64,000 nt of DNA from Lichenicola sp050954785 (GTDB taxonomy: Bacteria; Pseudomonadota; Alphaproteobacteria; Acetobacterales; Acetobacteraceae). Each line of letters begins with the position of its first letter. Position 1 is the stretch's first letter. The notes under the pieces are model-generated. The model ran no database searches, was not told the DNA's origin, and saw only the letters and a program-made list of their open reading frames with translations. Positions 25,290 through 33,215 of this stretch are shown here, one piece after another. The stretch covers positions 1-64,000 of the forward strand of contig JBPBQO010000128.1 in NCBI GenBank assembly GCA_050954785.1, read 5' to 3'. Both the position numbers and the translations under genes were made by a program.

Positions 25290-26117
25290 ATGAGCATCGA
25301 CCTGATTTTCGGGCCTAATTCGGCTGTCCAGCACGATACGACGCTCAAAACCTCGAATCTCTATAGCTCAATCGCAACGGACTATGACGACAGCTACGAG
25401 CGCCCCACGCACAGGCGCGTCTATGATCTCCTGGCCTGGGAACATGCCCAATCGATTTCCCTGCCGACGAACGCTTGCATTGTCGATGTCGGGTGCGGCA
25501 CCGGCCGCTGGATTTCGCGCTGGCTCGAGCGCGGGCATCGGGTCATCGGCATCGAGTTGGCGCCGGGCATGATCGCCGCGTTGCGGGCCAGGTCCTTCGA
25601 TGGCGATTTCACGCTGATCGAAGGCCGCATGGAGGATGCGGTGATCGCAGCGGACTCCGTCGACCTCGTGCTTGCGCTGGGCTCGGTGCAATACGCTGCC
25701 GACCCGGAGGCGATGATCCGGCGGTTCGCGACCTGGCTTCGGCCGGGCGGCGCACTATGTCTCTATGTCGATGGTCTGAAGTCGCTGGTGCTCGAACTCA
25801 TTCGTGAGGGACGGCAGGAGGAGGCGCTGGACCGTCTGGAGAACAGGGCCGGCATGTTTCGGGAAGGCGACCACGAGGCGCCGCTGGTCTTGTACGACCG
25901 GCACACACTGGAGGCACATTTTGCAACGGCCGGCCTGGTCGATACCCGTTGCCATGGGCTGGCCGTGGCTGCCAGCGCGCTCGGGCGCACCGGCTCCACC
26001 GAGGCCATGGAACAGGACGAAGAAGCCGCGATGGATGTCGAGCGTGCGCTCTCGGCCGACCCGGCGATGGCGGATGCCGGCCTGCACATCCTCGCCATCG
26101 GGTTCCGCCCGCTATAG
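25290..26117 (+). CDS. Class I SAM-dependent methyltransferase
   Basis: 275 residues, 34 bp after the flavoprotein. Motif I is VDVGCGTGRWISRW, followed by VIGIELAPGMIAALR (acidic end of strand 2), the motif LVLALGSVQYAADPEAMI (strand 4) and LRPGGALCLYVDG (strand 5), all in the order of the UbiE/COQ5-like fold. Likely methylates O, N or C of a small molecule. As third gene of the aminotransferase/flavoprotein unit it may finish a modified amino sugar or a related metabolite. Confidence 0.85.
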   Translation: MSIDLIFGPNSAVQHDTTLKTSNLYSSIATDYDDSYERPTHRRVYDLLAWEHAQSISLPTNACIVDVGCGTGRWISRWLERGHRVIGIELAPGMIAALRARSFDGDFTLIEGRMEDAVIAADSVDLVLALGSVQYAADPEAMIRRFATWLRPGGALCLYVDGLKSLVLELIREGRQEEALDRLENRAGMFREGDHEAPLVLYDRHTLEAHFATAGLVDTRCHGLAVAASALGRTGSTEAMEQDEEAAMDVERALSADPAMADAGLHILAIGFRPL

Positions 26118-26196
26118 CGTGGTCCGCTTGGCGCGGGCGGCCTGCCGCATCAGTTCGGAGTATCAGACGCTGTCGATCGAAACATCAGCCACCGAC

Positions 26197-26640
26197 ATGG
26201 ACAGCCTGCTCGAGACGCTGGAAGCCCTGTTTGCCGGCGAACACGACCTGATCGCCAACACCGCCAATATGGCAGCGCTTTTGTTCCAGACGTTGCCGGA
26301 CGTGAACTGGGCAGGATTCTATTTCCTGGCGGACGGTGAACTCGTGCTGGGTCCCTTTCAGGGACGGGTCGCCTGTGTGCGGATCCCGCTTGGCCGAGGG
26401 GTGTGCGGTACTGCGGCCGAACGGCGCGAAACGATCCTGGTGCCGGACGTGCACCTGTTTCCCGGCCACATCGCCTGCGATGCTGCGTCACGCAGCGAAA
26501 TCGTGGTGCCTTTGATCCAGGATGGCCGACTGCTGGGGGTGCTCGATATCGACAGCCCGGTAGCCAACCGCTTCTCCGAGACCGATCGCGTCCTGTGCGA
26601 GGCAGCGGCCGCATTGCTGGTGGCTTCTCTGAAGGCCTGA
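26197..26640 (+). CDS. msrC: Free methionine-(R)-sulfoxide reductase (GAF domain)
   Basis: Single GAF domain, 147 aa from ATG 26197. It is very like the E. coli YebR/MsrC type: NWAGFYFLADGELVLGPFQG, VACVRIPLGRGVCGTA, HIACDAASRSEIVVPL and GVLDIDSPVANRF. The three cysteines used by fRMsr (ACVRIP, GVCG, HIACD) are all present, so this is the enzyme and not just a GAF sensor. It repairs free methionine-R-sulfoxide with thioredoxin as reductant; trxB is present in the window. The N-terminus is about six residues shorter than E. coli, and an upstream GTG near 26121 could be used instead. Confidence 0.9.
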   Translation: MDSLLETLEALFAGEHDLIANTANMAALLFQTLPDVNWAGFYFLADGELVLGPFQGRVACVRIPLGRGVCGTAAERRETILVPDVHLFPGHIACDAASRSEIVVPLIQDGRLLGVLDIDSPVANRFSETDRVLCEAAAALLVASLKA

Positions 26641-26645
26641 CGGGG

Positions 26646-27065
26646 GTGGTCGCTCCGGTCGCAGCGGTCATTGCGGTGGTGGCACTCCAAAGCCAGGTGC
26701 TCCTGGTCAGGCGCGCCAATCCGCCGGATCAGGGGCTGTGGGGATTTCCCGGCGGCCGCGTGGAAGCCGGCGAAACCATGTTCGCGGCAGTAGAGCGAGA
26801 ACTCCTGGAGGAAACCGGCATCCACGCCCGCGCCGAGCGGCTGGTCGATGCGTTCGACCTGCTCGACCATGCGCCGGACGGGACGCTGCGGGCACATTTC
26901 GTGCTGCTGGTGATCGCATGCACATGGATCGACGGTACGCCGACGGCCGGGGACGATGCGCTTGACGCGGCGTGGTTCGCGATGAATGCGCTGCACGACA
27001 ACGACCCGCGTTTCAGCACGCGCGTTGCCGCGATCGCACGAAAAGTGCTCGAAGCCGCGCCTTGA
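26646..27065 (+). CDS. Nudix hydrolase
   Basis: 139 residues with an exact Nudix box: GGRVEAGETMFAAVERELLE continuing ETGI (G-x5-E-x7-REUxEExGU satisfied). Upstream strand VLLVRRANPPDQGLWGFPGG is typical of small NUDT1/ADP-ribose-type hydrolases that bind nucleoside diphosphate-X substrates. No ATG is available near the box; GTG at 26646, 5 nt after the msrC stop, gives the expected length. Both genes handle oxidised or damaged metabolites, which fits a sanitation operon. Substrate unknown. Confidence 0.85.
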   Translation: MVAPVAAVIAVVALQSQVLLVRRANPPDQGLWGFPGGRVEAGETMFAAVERELLEETGIHARAERLVDAFDLLDHAPDGTLRAHFVLLVIACTWIDGTPTAGDDALDAAWFAMNALHDNDPRFSTRVAAIARKVLEAAP

Positions 27066-27156
27066 GCCGAGCCTGACATCGAACCGAGTGGGCTTGGCCT
27101 GGCAGATTCGAGGACGATGAGTTGTTACGTTCTCATAACTAAAACTGAGACCAGGG

Positions 27157-28014
27157 ATGGTTAGGGCAGCCACCCGATCGGGCAAGATCCATGTTCCGGC
27201 AATCCGGTGCGCTGTCTGCTTCGGGTTGCTGACACTGCTGCTGGCCGGATGCAGCGAAGGCGGCCCGCAATCATGCCGAGTGGGTACGGCCACCGATCTG
27301 CCGCTGCTGGCGAATACAAGGATCCCGGCGGCGAAGGCCAGCCTTGGCGGTCGCGACGTGGTGCCGTTCATCGATACGGGCGCAACAATCTCGCTCGTTT
27401 CATCCAGTGCCGCCGATCGGTGATGCTCAACGGCATTGGTGGCATTTCCCTTGCCCCACTGGTCACTGCAAGGCCTGCCGGTACTCGGGCTGTTCAGCGC
27501 CGATTCCATGGCGAACTACGACGTTGATATCGATGTCCCGAACCATCACTTCGCGCTCTACAATCTTTGTAATTGCGGCAAGCGGATCGAGCCGTTCGAG
27601 AGGCCATATTTCGAAGTTCCGTTTCACCTCGATGGCACGGCGATCAAGCTCGATCTCAAGCTCAACGATACGACGCTGTCCGCCCAACTCGATTCAGGCG
27701 CATCCATAACCACCATGACCGAGGAGGATGCCAGACGCGCCGGCGTGACGAAAGCGTCTTGGCGTTGGATCCAGCCGATACGCAACCGATCGGGATCGAT
27801 CGGCATCCCGTCCGTGCGCATCGGCATCAGTTCGGCAGCCTGGAAGTCGGGGACCAGCAGATAAGGAATTTACTTCGCCGTGGCCGATATTTCCATCGAC
27901 AACATTGTGCTGGGTGCCGATTTCTTTCGCCTCAATCGTGTATGGATCTCATACTCGCGCGAGACACTGTTCATCCAGCCGGCCAACCATCTCATGCATG
28001 ACAAAATCAGGTAA
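27157..28014 (+). pseudogene. Frameshifted retropepsin-like aspartyl protease lipoprotein
   Basis: The beginning is sound: signal peptide with lipobox LLLAGC, then VVPFIDTGATISLVSSS, a retroviral-type aspartic protease D-T-G motif. After a stop at 27421 the expected continuation (LNGIGGISLAPLV) is in another frame, then frame 1 resumes (LPVLGLFSADS ... NYDVDID) up to a second protease motif, LSAQLDSGASITTM. The frame breaks again near 27755 (LALDPADTQPIGID continues in frame 3) and near 27870 (FAVADISIDNIVLGADFF continues in frame 1 to the TAA at 28012). Joined, these pieces make one double-protease-domain protein with two D-[ST]-G sites. At least four shifts mean a pseudogene, unless the sequence itself is faulty here. 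The 3' end overlaps the motA end by 8 bp. Confidence 0.7.
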
Positions 28015-28873
28015 TCTGCAGGTTCTGGATCACGGTCTCGAGTTCCTGGAAGGTCGGCATGTGCTGGGTCGGCACCATCTTGCGACCGCTCTCGATACTG
28101 ATCTGCGGCGGGTTACCATGCAGATGCGCCACGATCACCGCGCGGATCAGCTCGTAGTATTTGGACTCCTCGATCACCACCGATCGCAGTTTCGCAGCGA
28201 GCGGCGCCACGACGCCGTATGCCAGCAGCACGCCGAGAAACGTGCCGACCAGGGCGCCGCCGATCATCTCGCCCAGCACCGCCGGCGGCTCGCTGATTTT
28301 CGACATGGTCTTGATGACACCCAGAACCGCCGCGACGATGCCCAGCGCCGGCAGCGCGTCCGACATGCTCTGCAGCGCGTGGCACGGGTGCAGTTCCTCG
28401 GCCAGCGTCTTCTTGAGCTCGCGCGCCATGATGTCGTCGATCTGGTGCGGGTCGTCGGCATTCATGCCGACCATGCGGAGATAGTCGCAGATCATCGAGC
28501 TGGCATGGTGGTTCGCTAGCACCTTCGGGAAGGCGATGAACGCGCTGCTGCTTTCAGGACTCTCGATATGCGGCTCGATCGCCGTGGAGCCCTTGGCTGT
28601 GGCAAGCCGCACGAAAAAATACAGCAGGCTGAGCATCTCGACATAATCGTTCTTCTTGTATGCTGGCCCCTTCACGGTCTTCTTGAAGCCGGCAATGGTA
28701 TGCTTGATGTCCTGGATCGAGTTGGCCATCAGGAAGCTGCCGATCGCCGCTCCCAGGATGCTGAGCAGCTCGAACGGCATCGAGGCGATCAACGGGCCGA
28801 TCGCACCGCCCGATGCAATGAAGCTGCCGAACACGCAGAGCAGCAGGAACACGAGGCCGCCGATGGTGAACAT
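28007..28873 (-). CDS. motA: Flagellar stator protein MotA
   Basis: 288 residues, four membrane segments: FTIGGLVFLLLCVFGSFIAS, PFELLSILGAAIGSFLMA, ALPALGIVAAVLGVIKTM and LGEMIGGALVGTFLGVLLAYG. The cytoplasmic loop with the charged residues that touch FliG lies between the second and third (about residues 65-170). Full-length canonical proton-type MotA. It starts 6 nt after the motB stop, so the order is motB then motA, the reverse of the enteric arrangement. No other flagellar gene is in the window. Confidence 0.93.
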   Translation of the reverse strand: MFTIGGLVFLLLCVFGSFIASGGAIGPLIASMPFELLSILGAAIGSFLMANSIQDIKHTIAGFKKTVKGPAYKKNDYVEMLSLLYFFVRLATAKGSTAIEPHIESPESSSAFIAFPKVLANHHASSMICDYLRMVGMNADDPHQIDDIMARELKKTLAEELHPCHALQSMSDALPALGIVAAVLGVIKTMSKISEPPAVLGEMIGGALVGTFLGVLLAYGVVAPLAAKLRSVVIEESKYYELIRAVIVAHLHGNPPQISIESGRKMVPTQHMPTFQELETVIQNLQIT

Positions 28874-28879
28874 GGCGGT

Positions 28880-29941
28880 TCAGCTCCCGCCGGCATGCTG
28901 GCGGTGCAGCGTCAGGACGATGCGGCGATTGGCACTCGCCAGCGGGTCGGCGGGCAGCAGCAGATGCCGATCGGCAAAGGCTGTCACTTCGCTGATCCGG
29001 CGATCGGACAGGCCGGACCGGACCAGGAGGTCGCGCGCCGCATCGGCGCGTCCGGACGACAGCGTCCAGTTCGATGTACTGCCCGAAGCCCAGGGCGCGC
29101 CATCGGTATAGCCGCCGATCGAGACCGGTTCCGGGAGCGTCTCCAGGAACGGTGCCACCTTGCGCAGCAATGCACTGGCGCGGGCGTTGAGCGTGGTAGC
29201 GCCACGGTCGAACATCGGCTGCTCCTCGCTGTCCATGATCTGGATGCGCAGGCCGTCCGGCGTCATGTCGATCGCCATCTGGCCGGCGATGTCGGCGAGC
29301 GCAGGATCGGCCGCAACGAGGCTGCGCATCCGTGCGGCTGCATCCTTGAGCCTTGCATCCTCGGCGGCGGCTTCCGCGCCATGCACGGCGTTGGCCTGAC
29401 TGCCGGCATCGTCGGGCTTCACGGCCAGTGCGGCGATCGAACCCTGCCCGGCGACGGCAACGGTCTTGCCGAGCCCGGATGGCGGGTTGTCGTCGTCAGA
29501 GTCGGGTGCGGCCGGTATCCCCTCCCCGTCGGTCGCGACCTGGCCGGATGCGGCCTGGATCGATACCGTCTGTGGCGGTGCATCCGCCGGCGGCGAGCCG
29601 GTGCCCTTGGCGACCAGGCTGGTTCCCTTGTCCAGCGGGCTCATGCCGCCCGGCACCAGCCCGGCGCCGGAGAAGCCGTTCTCGACGTTGGCCATCGGGC
29701 TGAAATAGGCGGCGATGCCACGGCGCTGCTGCTCGGTCGTGGCGTTGAGCAGCCACATCAGCAGGAAGAACGCCATCATTGCAGTAACGAAATCGGCGTA
29801 GGCGACCTTCCAGGCACCGCCATGATGGCCTTCCGCCACCTCCTCCTCGCGTCGGATGATGATGTTGACGACTTCGCCCTTGCCGCGCCGCTTGACCATT
29901 CCCGGCACCGCTCCCGATTTCGCCATCCACTGATGACGCAT
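28880..29941 (-). CDS. motB: Flagellar stator protein MotB
   Basis: 353 residues. A single membrane helix VAYADFVTAMMAFFLLMWLL carries the essential proton-binding Asp, preceded by the conserved basic/acidic cytoplasmic head (IIIRREEEVAEGHHGGAW). A Pro/Gly/Ala/Asp-rich linker (about 90-200) leads to an OmpA-like peptidoglycan-binding domain (DGLRIQIMDSEEQPMF, IGGYTDG, LSSGRADAARDLL, NRRIVLTL). Start may be the ATG at 29941 or at 29926. It partners with MotA immediately downstream. Confidence 0.93.
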   Translation of the reverse strand: MRHQWMAKSGAVPGMVKRRGKGEVVNIIIRREEEVAEGHHGGAWKVAYADFVTAMMAFFLLMWLLNATTEQQRRGIAAYFSPMANVENGFSGAGLVPGGMSPLDKGTSLVAKGTGSPPADAPPQTVSIQAASGQVATDGEGIPAAPDSDDDNPPSGLGKTVAVAGQGSIAALAVKPDDAGSQANAVHGAEAAAEDARLKDAAARMRSLVAADPALADIAGQMAIDMTPDGLRIQIMDSEEQPMFDRGATTLNARASALLRKVAPFLETLPEPVSIGGYTDGAPWASGSTSNWTLSSGRADAARDLLVRSGLSDRRISEVTAFADRHLLLPADPLASANRRIVLTLHRQHAGGS

Positions 29942-29967
29942 CCTGACGGGTCCGGCTTAACCAGCCG

Positions 29968-31455
29968 CTAACGCGGTGCCGGCAGTCTCGCAATCTGCGA
30001 TGCGAGGTCCGGCGGCAGGTCCGGCCGCAGCCTGGCCCGATAAAGCCGGTAGCGTTCGGCGACGCGGCCGTCACGCTCGCGAACCAGTTCGCCGGCCGGC
30101 GCCAGATCGGCCCAGTAGCGCGGATCGGGCGCGTCGTGACGGCGGTCGCTCCTGACCAGCAGGCCGGTCTCCTCGCCCGCGGTATCGTGCGGCAACCGGA
30201 ACATCTGCCAGCGCGGCTCGATGCCGAGCACCACCCGCCCGGGTAGGTCACGCGCGAGCTCGGCGGCAAGCCCGTATTCGTCGGCGGCGATGAAGCCTGG
30301 ACCCGACCGCCCGACCGCCAGCGCCAGCGCCGGCCAGCCGGCCAGGCGCTGCAGGGTGACGTCGAGCGCACGCGGCAGCGGAAACGGCGCGAGCGTCGCC
30401 TGCACATAGACCGGCAGCACGAGTGCGAAACCGAGCGCCGATGCGGACCGCCACCAACGCGCACCGGCCGCCGCGGCGATCGCCGCACCCGGATAGAGCA
30501 GCCCGGGCCAGTTCGCCTGCACCCGGTCGCCGAACGCGTGCTGGACGAACACCGCGAGCGGCAGCAGCGTGACACAGGCAAGCAGTGCCGGACCGGCCTC
30601 GCCACGCCATCCGGCACGCACGGCCCGGATCATGCCGGCCACCAGCAGCACCAGGATGAATGGCGTAGCCAGGCCGAGCTGCCCGCCGAGAAGCTCCGGC
30701 AGGTAGCGTCCGGCGCGAGCGGGCTGCCAGGCGCCGGTGCGGCCGCCCTGCTTGGCAAAGCTTGCCCACCCATGGGTCGCGTTCCAGTCCAGCACCGGAG
30801 CGAACAGCAGGAGTGCAAGCGCACCGGCAGCCCACGGCCAGGGCGTGCGCAGCCAGGACCGGCCGGCGCGCGTGGTGAGCAGCCACAAAACCAGGCCGGC
30901 CCCGGTCAGGAAAGCCGTGTATTTGCTGTCGAGCGCCAGCCCGATCGCCAGGCCGACCAGGAGCCACCAGGCTCCGCGTCCGGTCGCCAGCACGCGGCCG
31001 AGTGCGGCAAGCGCCAGCGTCCAGAAGAACAGCAGCGGCGTGTCGGGGGTCATGGTGACGCTGCCGACGCCCAGCAGCAGGGTCGCGTTCAGCATCACCG
31101 CGGCGACGATTGCCCGCCGCCGGCGCTCCTCTCCGGTGCCTCCCCACAGGTCGGCTGCGGCGGATGCGAGCAGCAGCGTGCCCAAGGCCGCCGACAGCGG
31201 CGCCAGCAGCCGAACCCCGACGGGCGAGCTGCCGAACAGCAGGGTGCCGGCGCGGATCCAGAGCGCGGTCATCGGCGGATGATCGAGATAGCCGGGCGCC
31301 AGCGCGCGCGACCAGACCCAGTAGTAGCTCTCGTCCGCCGATAACGGCGTGAACCCGCACACCAGCAGCCGCAGCACGGTCAGCGCGCCAAGTGCTGCCA
31401 GCCAAGGCTTCAACGCAGACGCCAGATCAGTGTCGAGGAGACGGCATAGTTCCAC
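29968..31455 (-). CDS. ArnT/PMT-like membrane glycosyltransferase (GT39/GT83)
   Basis: 495 residues, about 11 hydrophobic segments. The first periplasmic loop has LSADESYYWVWSRAL and YLDHPPM: the acidic D-E plus Y-Y-W and the H-P-P motif of lipid-phosphate-sugar-dependent transferases. These use polyprenyl-phosphate sugars as donors on the periplasmic face. The ORF start overlaps the end of the upstream GT2-GtrA gene by 46 bp, so the two are coupled; that gene's GT2 half is of the type that makes the polyprenyl-phosphate sugar donor. Acceptor (lipid A, protein or glycan) cannot be told. motB follows after 26 bp. Confidence 0.85.
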   Translation of the reverse strand: MELCRLLDTDLASALKPWLAALGALTVLRLLVCGFTPLSADESYYWVWSRALAPGYLDHPPMTALWIRAGTLLFGSSPVGVRLLAPLSAALGTLLLASAAADLWGGTGEERRRRAIVAAVMLNATLLLGVGSVTMTPDTPLLFFWTLALAALGRVLATGRGAWWLLVGLAIGLALDSKYTAFLTGAGLVLWLLTTRAGRSWLRTPWPWAAGALALLLFAPVLDWNATHGWASFAKQGGRTGAWQPARAGRYLPELLGGQLGLATPFILVLLVAGMIRAVRAGWRGEAGPALLACVTLLPLAVFVQHAFGDRVQANWPGLLYPGAAIAAAAGARWWRSASALGFALVLPVYVQATLAPFPLPRALDVTLQRLAGWPALALAVGRSGPGFIAADEYGLAAELARDLPGRVVLGIEPRWQMFRLPHDTAGEETGLLVRSDRRHDAPDPRYWADLAPAGELVRERDGRVAERYRLYRARLRPDLPPDLASQIARLPAPR

Positions 31456-32510
31456 ACCACGCCGATCGCGGCACCGGCGGCGCCGGCCGGCTCCCAGCCA
31501 TGATGGGCGTCATGCAGGGCCCGCGCGATGCCGATATTGGCGATACCGCCTGCGCTGCAAACCAGCATGAACAGGGCCAGCCCTTGCCACATGCGCCTGC
31601 CGCGCAGCCGCCGGTCGCGGTAGGTCAGCGAGTTGTTCAGCCAGAAATTGACCACCATCGCGATGATCGTGCCGACTGTCTGCGACGTCGCGAAATCGGT
31701 TCCGGACCAGCGCATCAGGTCGAGCACGACGAGATTGACCAGCACTCCGGCGCCGCCGACCACCGCGAAGGCGATGAAGCGCCCCGGCAGGTAGCCCCGG
31801 CACGCCTTGTCGAGCAGCATGACGGCGAACTGGACCAGCACCAGCACGTCGAGCTTGCTTTCACCGGCGACCCGCGGCCGGAACCGGGCCGGAACCTCGA
31901 GCACGCGTGGCGGCTCCGGCGCCGACAGGATCAGGTCGAGCAGGATCTTGAAGCCTTCGCCACTGAGTTTCGGCGCCGTCCGCTCGAAATAGCACCGTTC
32001 GCACGCGAAGAATCCACTCATCGGATCGCCCAGCGGTGCGAAGCCGGGCCGTATCGGCAGCAGCCGCTGCGCGATCCGGATGCCGCTCTCCGACAGGCGA
32101 TGCCGCCACGGCGAGGACAGGCCGGACGCATCGCCGCCGGCCACATGGCGCGAGCCCACGGCGATTTCGCACGTGCCTTGCCCAACCGCGTCGAGCATCG
32201 GCACCAGGCTGGTTTCGTCATGCTGCAGGTCGCCGTCCATCACCGCGATCAATGACGCGGAGGAGGCCAGCACGCCTTCGATCACCGCCGAAGACAGGCC
32301 GCGGCGACCGATTCGGCGCAGGCCGCGCACCCGCGAATCGGTGGCGGCGAGCGACCTGATCTCGTCCGAGGTGCCGTCCGGACTGTCGTCATCGACGAAG
32401 ATGACCTCCCAGTCGCGTCCGGCGAGAGCGGCGTCCAGGCTCGCCACCAGCGGGCGCACGTTGGGGCGTTCCTTGTAGCAGGGAACGATTATGCTGATCC
32501 GGGGTGGCAT
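31410..32510 (-). CDS. Polyprenyl-phosphate glycosyltransferase (GT2, DPM1-like) fused to a GtrA domain
   Basis: 366 residues from ATG 32510 (the frame is open to 32732 but that head is Pro/Arg-rich antisense-type sequence). Residues 1-240 are a DPM1/ArnC-like GT2: SIIVPCYKERPNVRPLV, EVIFVDDDSPDGT, AVMDGDLQHDE, FKILLDL and VPARFRPRVAGESK. Residues about 245-360 are a GtrA domain of four helices: FIAFAVVGGAGVLVNLVVL, VNFWLNNSLTYR, and a last pair ending IGVVWNYAVSSTLIWR. The enzyme would load a sugar on polyprenyl phosphate and the GtrA part assists flipping. It works with the GT39 protein encoded next. Confidence 0.9.
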   Translation of the reverse strand: MPPRISIIVPCYKERPNVRPLVASLDAALAGRDWEVIFVDDDSPDGTSDEIRSLAATDSRVRGLRRIGRRGLSSAVIEGVLASSASLIAVMDGDLQHDETSLVPMLDAVGQGTCEIAVGSRHVAGGDASGLSSPWRHRLSESGIRIAQRLLPIRPGFAPLGDPMSGFFACERCYFERTAPKLSGEGFKILLDLILSAPEPPRVLEVPARFRPRVAGESKLDVLVLVQFAVMLLDKACRGYLPGRFIAFAVVGGAGVLVNLVVLDLMRWSGTDFATSQTVGTIIAMVVNFWLNNSLTYRDRRLRGRRMWQGLALFMLVCSAGGIANIGIARALHDAHHGWEPAGAAGAAIGVVWNYAVSSTLIWRLR

Positions 32511-32563
32511 AGCTTGTTCAGGAAACCTTGGCCTGTGGCGCGCCGTGAACCGGCCGCCTTTTG

Positions 32564-33046
32564 TTAGATCGGCACGCCGGCCAGGTCGCGGCTGGTGCGG
32601 ATGGTCTGCAGTGTCTGCAGCCGGCTGACGTGCGGCGCCTCGGTCAGGCGCCGGGTAAGCTGGTTTTCGTGCGCGGTATCGCGGGCCACCAGCCTGAGCA
32701 GGAAATCGCCGCCGCCGCGGATCATGTGGCACTCGCGCACCTCGGGCCAGTCGGCCACCAGCGTTTCGAACTGCGCCAGCACGCTCTCCTTCTGGCTGTC
32801 GAGCCCGACCAGCGCGAAGAACACGATGGTCCAGCCCAGCAGATGCGGATCGCTGTCGCCGTAATAGCCTCGAATGACGCCAAGCTCCTCGAGCCGGCGC
32901 ACGCGACGGAGGCAGGGAGGTGCCGAGATGCCGGCACGCCTCGCCAGTTCGACGTTGGTCATCCGGCCGTCCCGCTGGAGTTCGGCAACGATCCGCCGGT
33001 CGATGGCGTCGAGGTCAGGGAAGCCGATCTTGTCTGCCATCTGCAT
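32564..33046 (-). CDS. Lrp/AsnC-family transcriptional regulator
   Basis: 160 residues from ATG 33046 (or 33040; the longer frame to 33157 is unlikely). N-terminal helix-turn-helix LDAIDRRIVAELQRDGRMTN then AGISAPPCLRRVRRLEELGVIRGY is the Lrp signature; the C-terminal RAM domain follows (WPEVRECHMIRGGGDFLLRL, then VSRLQTLQTIRTS). Binds amino acids and controls amino acid metabolism in known members. It is divergent from trxB, the same neighbour arrangement as lrp-trxB in E. coli, with a shared 169-bp promoter region (33047-33215). Confidence 0.92.
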   Translation of the reverse strand: MQMADKIGFPDLDAIDRRIVAELQRDGRMTNVELARRAGISAPPCLRRVRRLEELGVIRGYYGDSDPHLLGWTIVFFALVGLDSQKESVLAQFETLVADWPEVRECHMIRGGGDFLLRLVARDTAHENQLTRRLTEAPHVSRLQTLQTIRTSRDLAGVPI

Positions 33047-33215
33047 GCTGGCGAACCTGTATTGCACTCGGGCCTGCGCCGCAAAGCCCGTTTCCTGCGA
33101 TGGACCTCGCCGGACGGATGGTCCGGAAGGCCGGGTTGGCCGCCATCTTGCTTGCACTGCAGCAAAACAGGCTCATATCCTGCCGGCAAGGGTGCCCTGA
33201 AGAATCGATTGGACC

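Noticed and set aside
28568..29971. 467-codon plus-strand frame over motA/motB
   Set aside because: Antisense of motB/motA; Arg/Gln/His-rich with no motifs.
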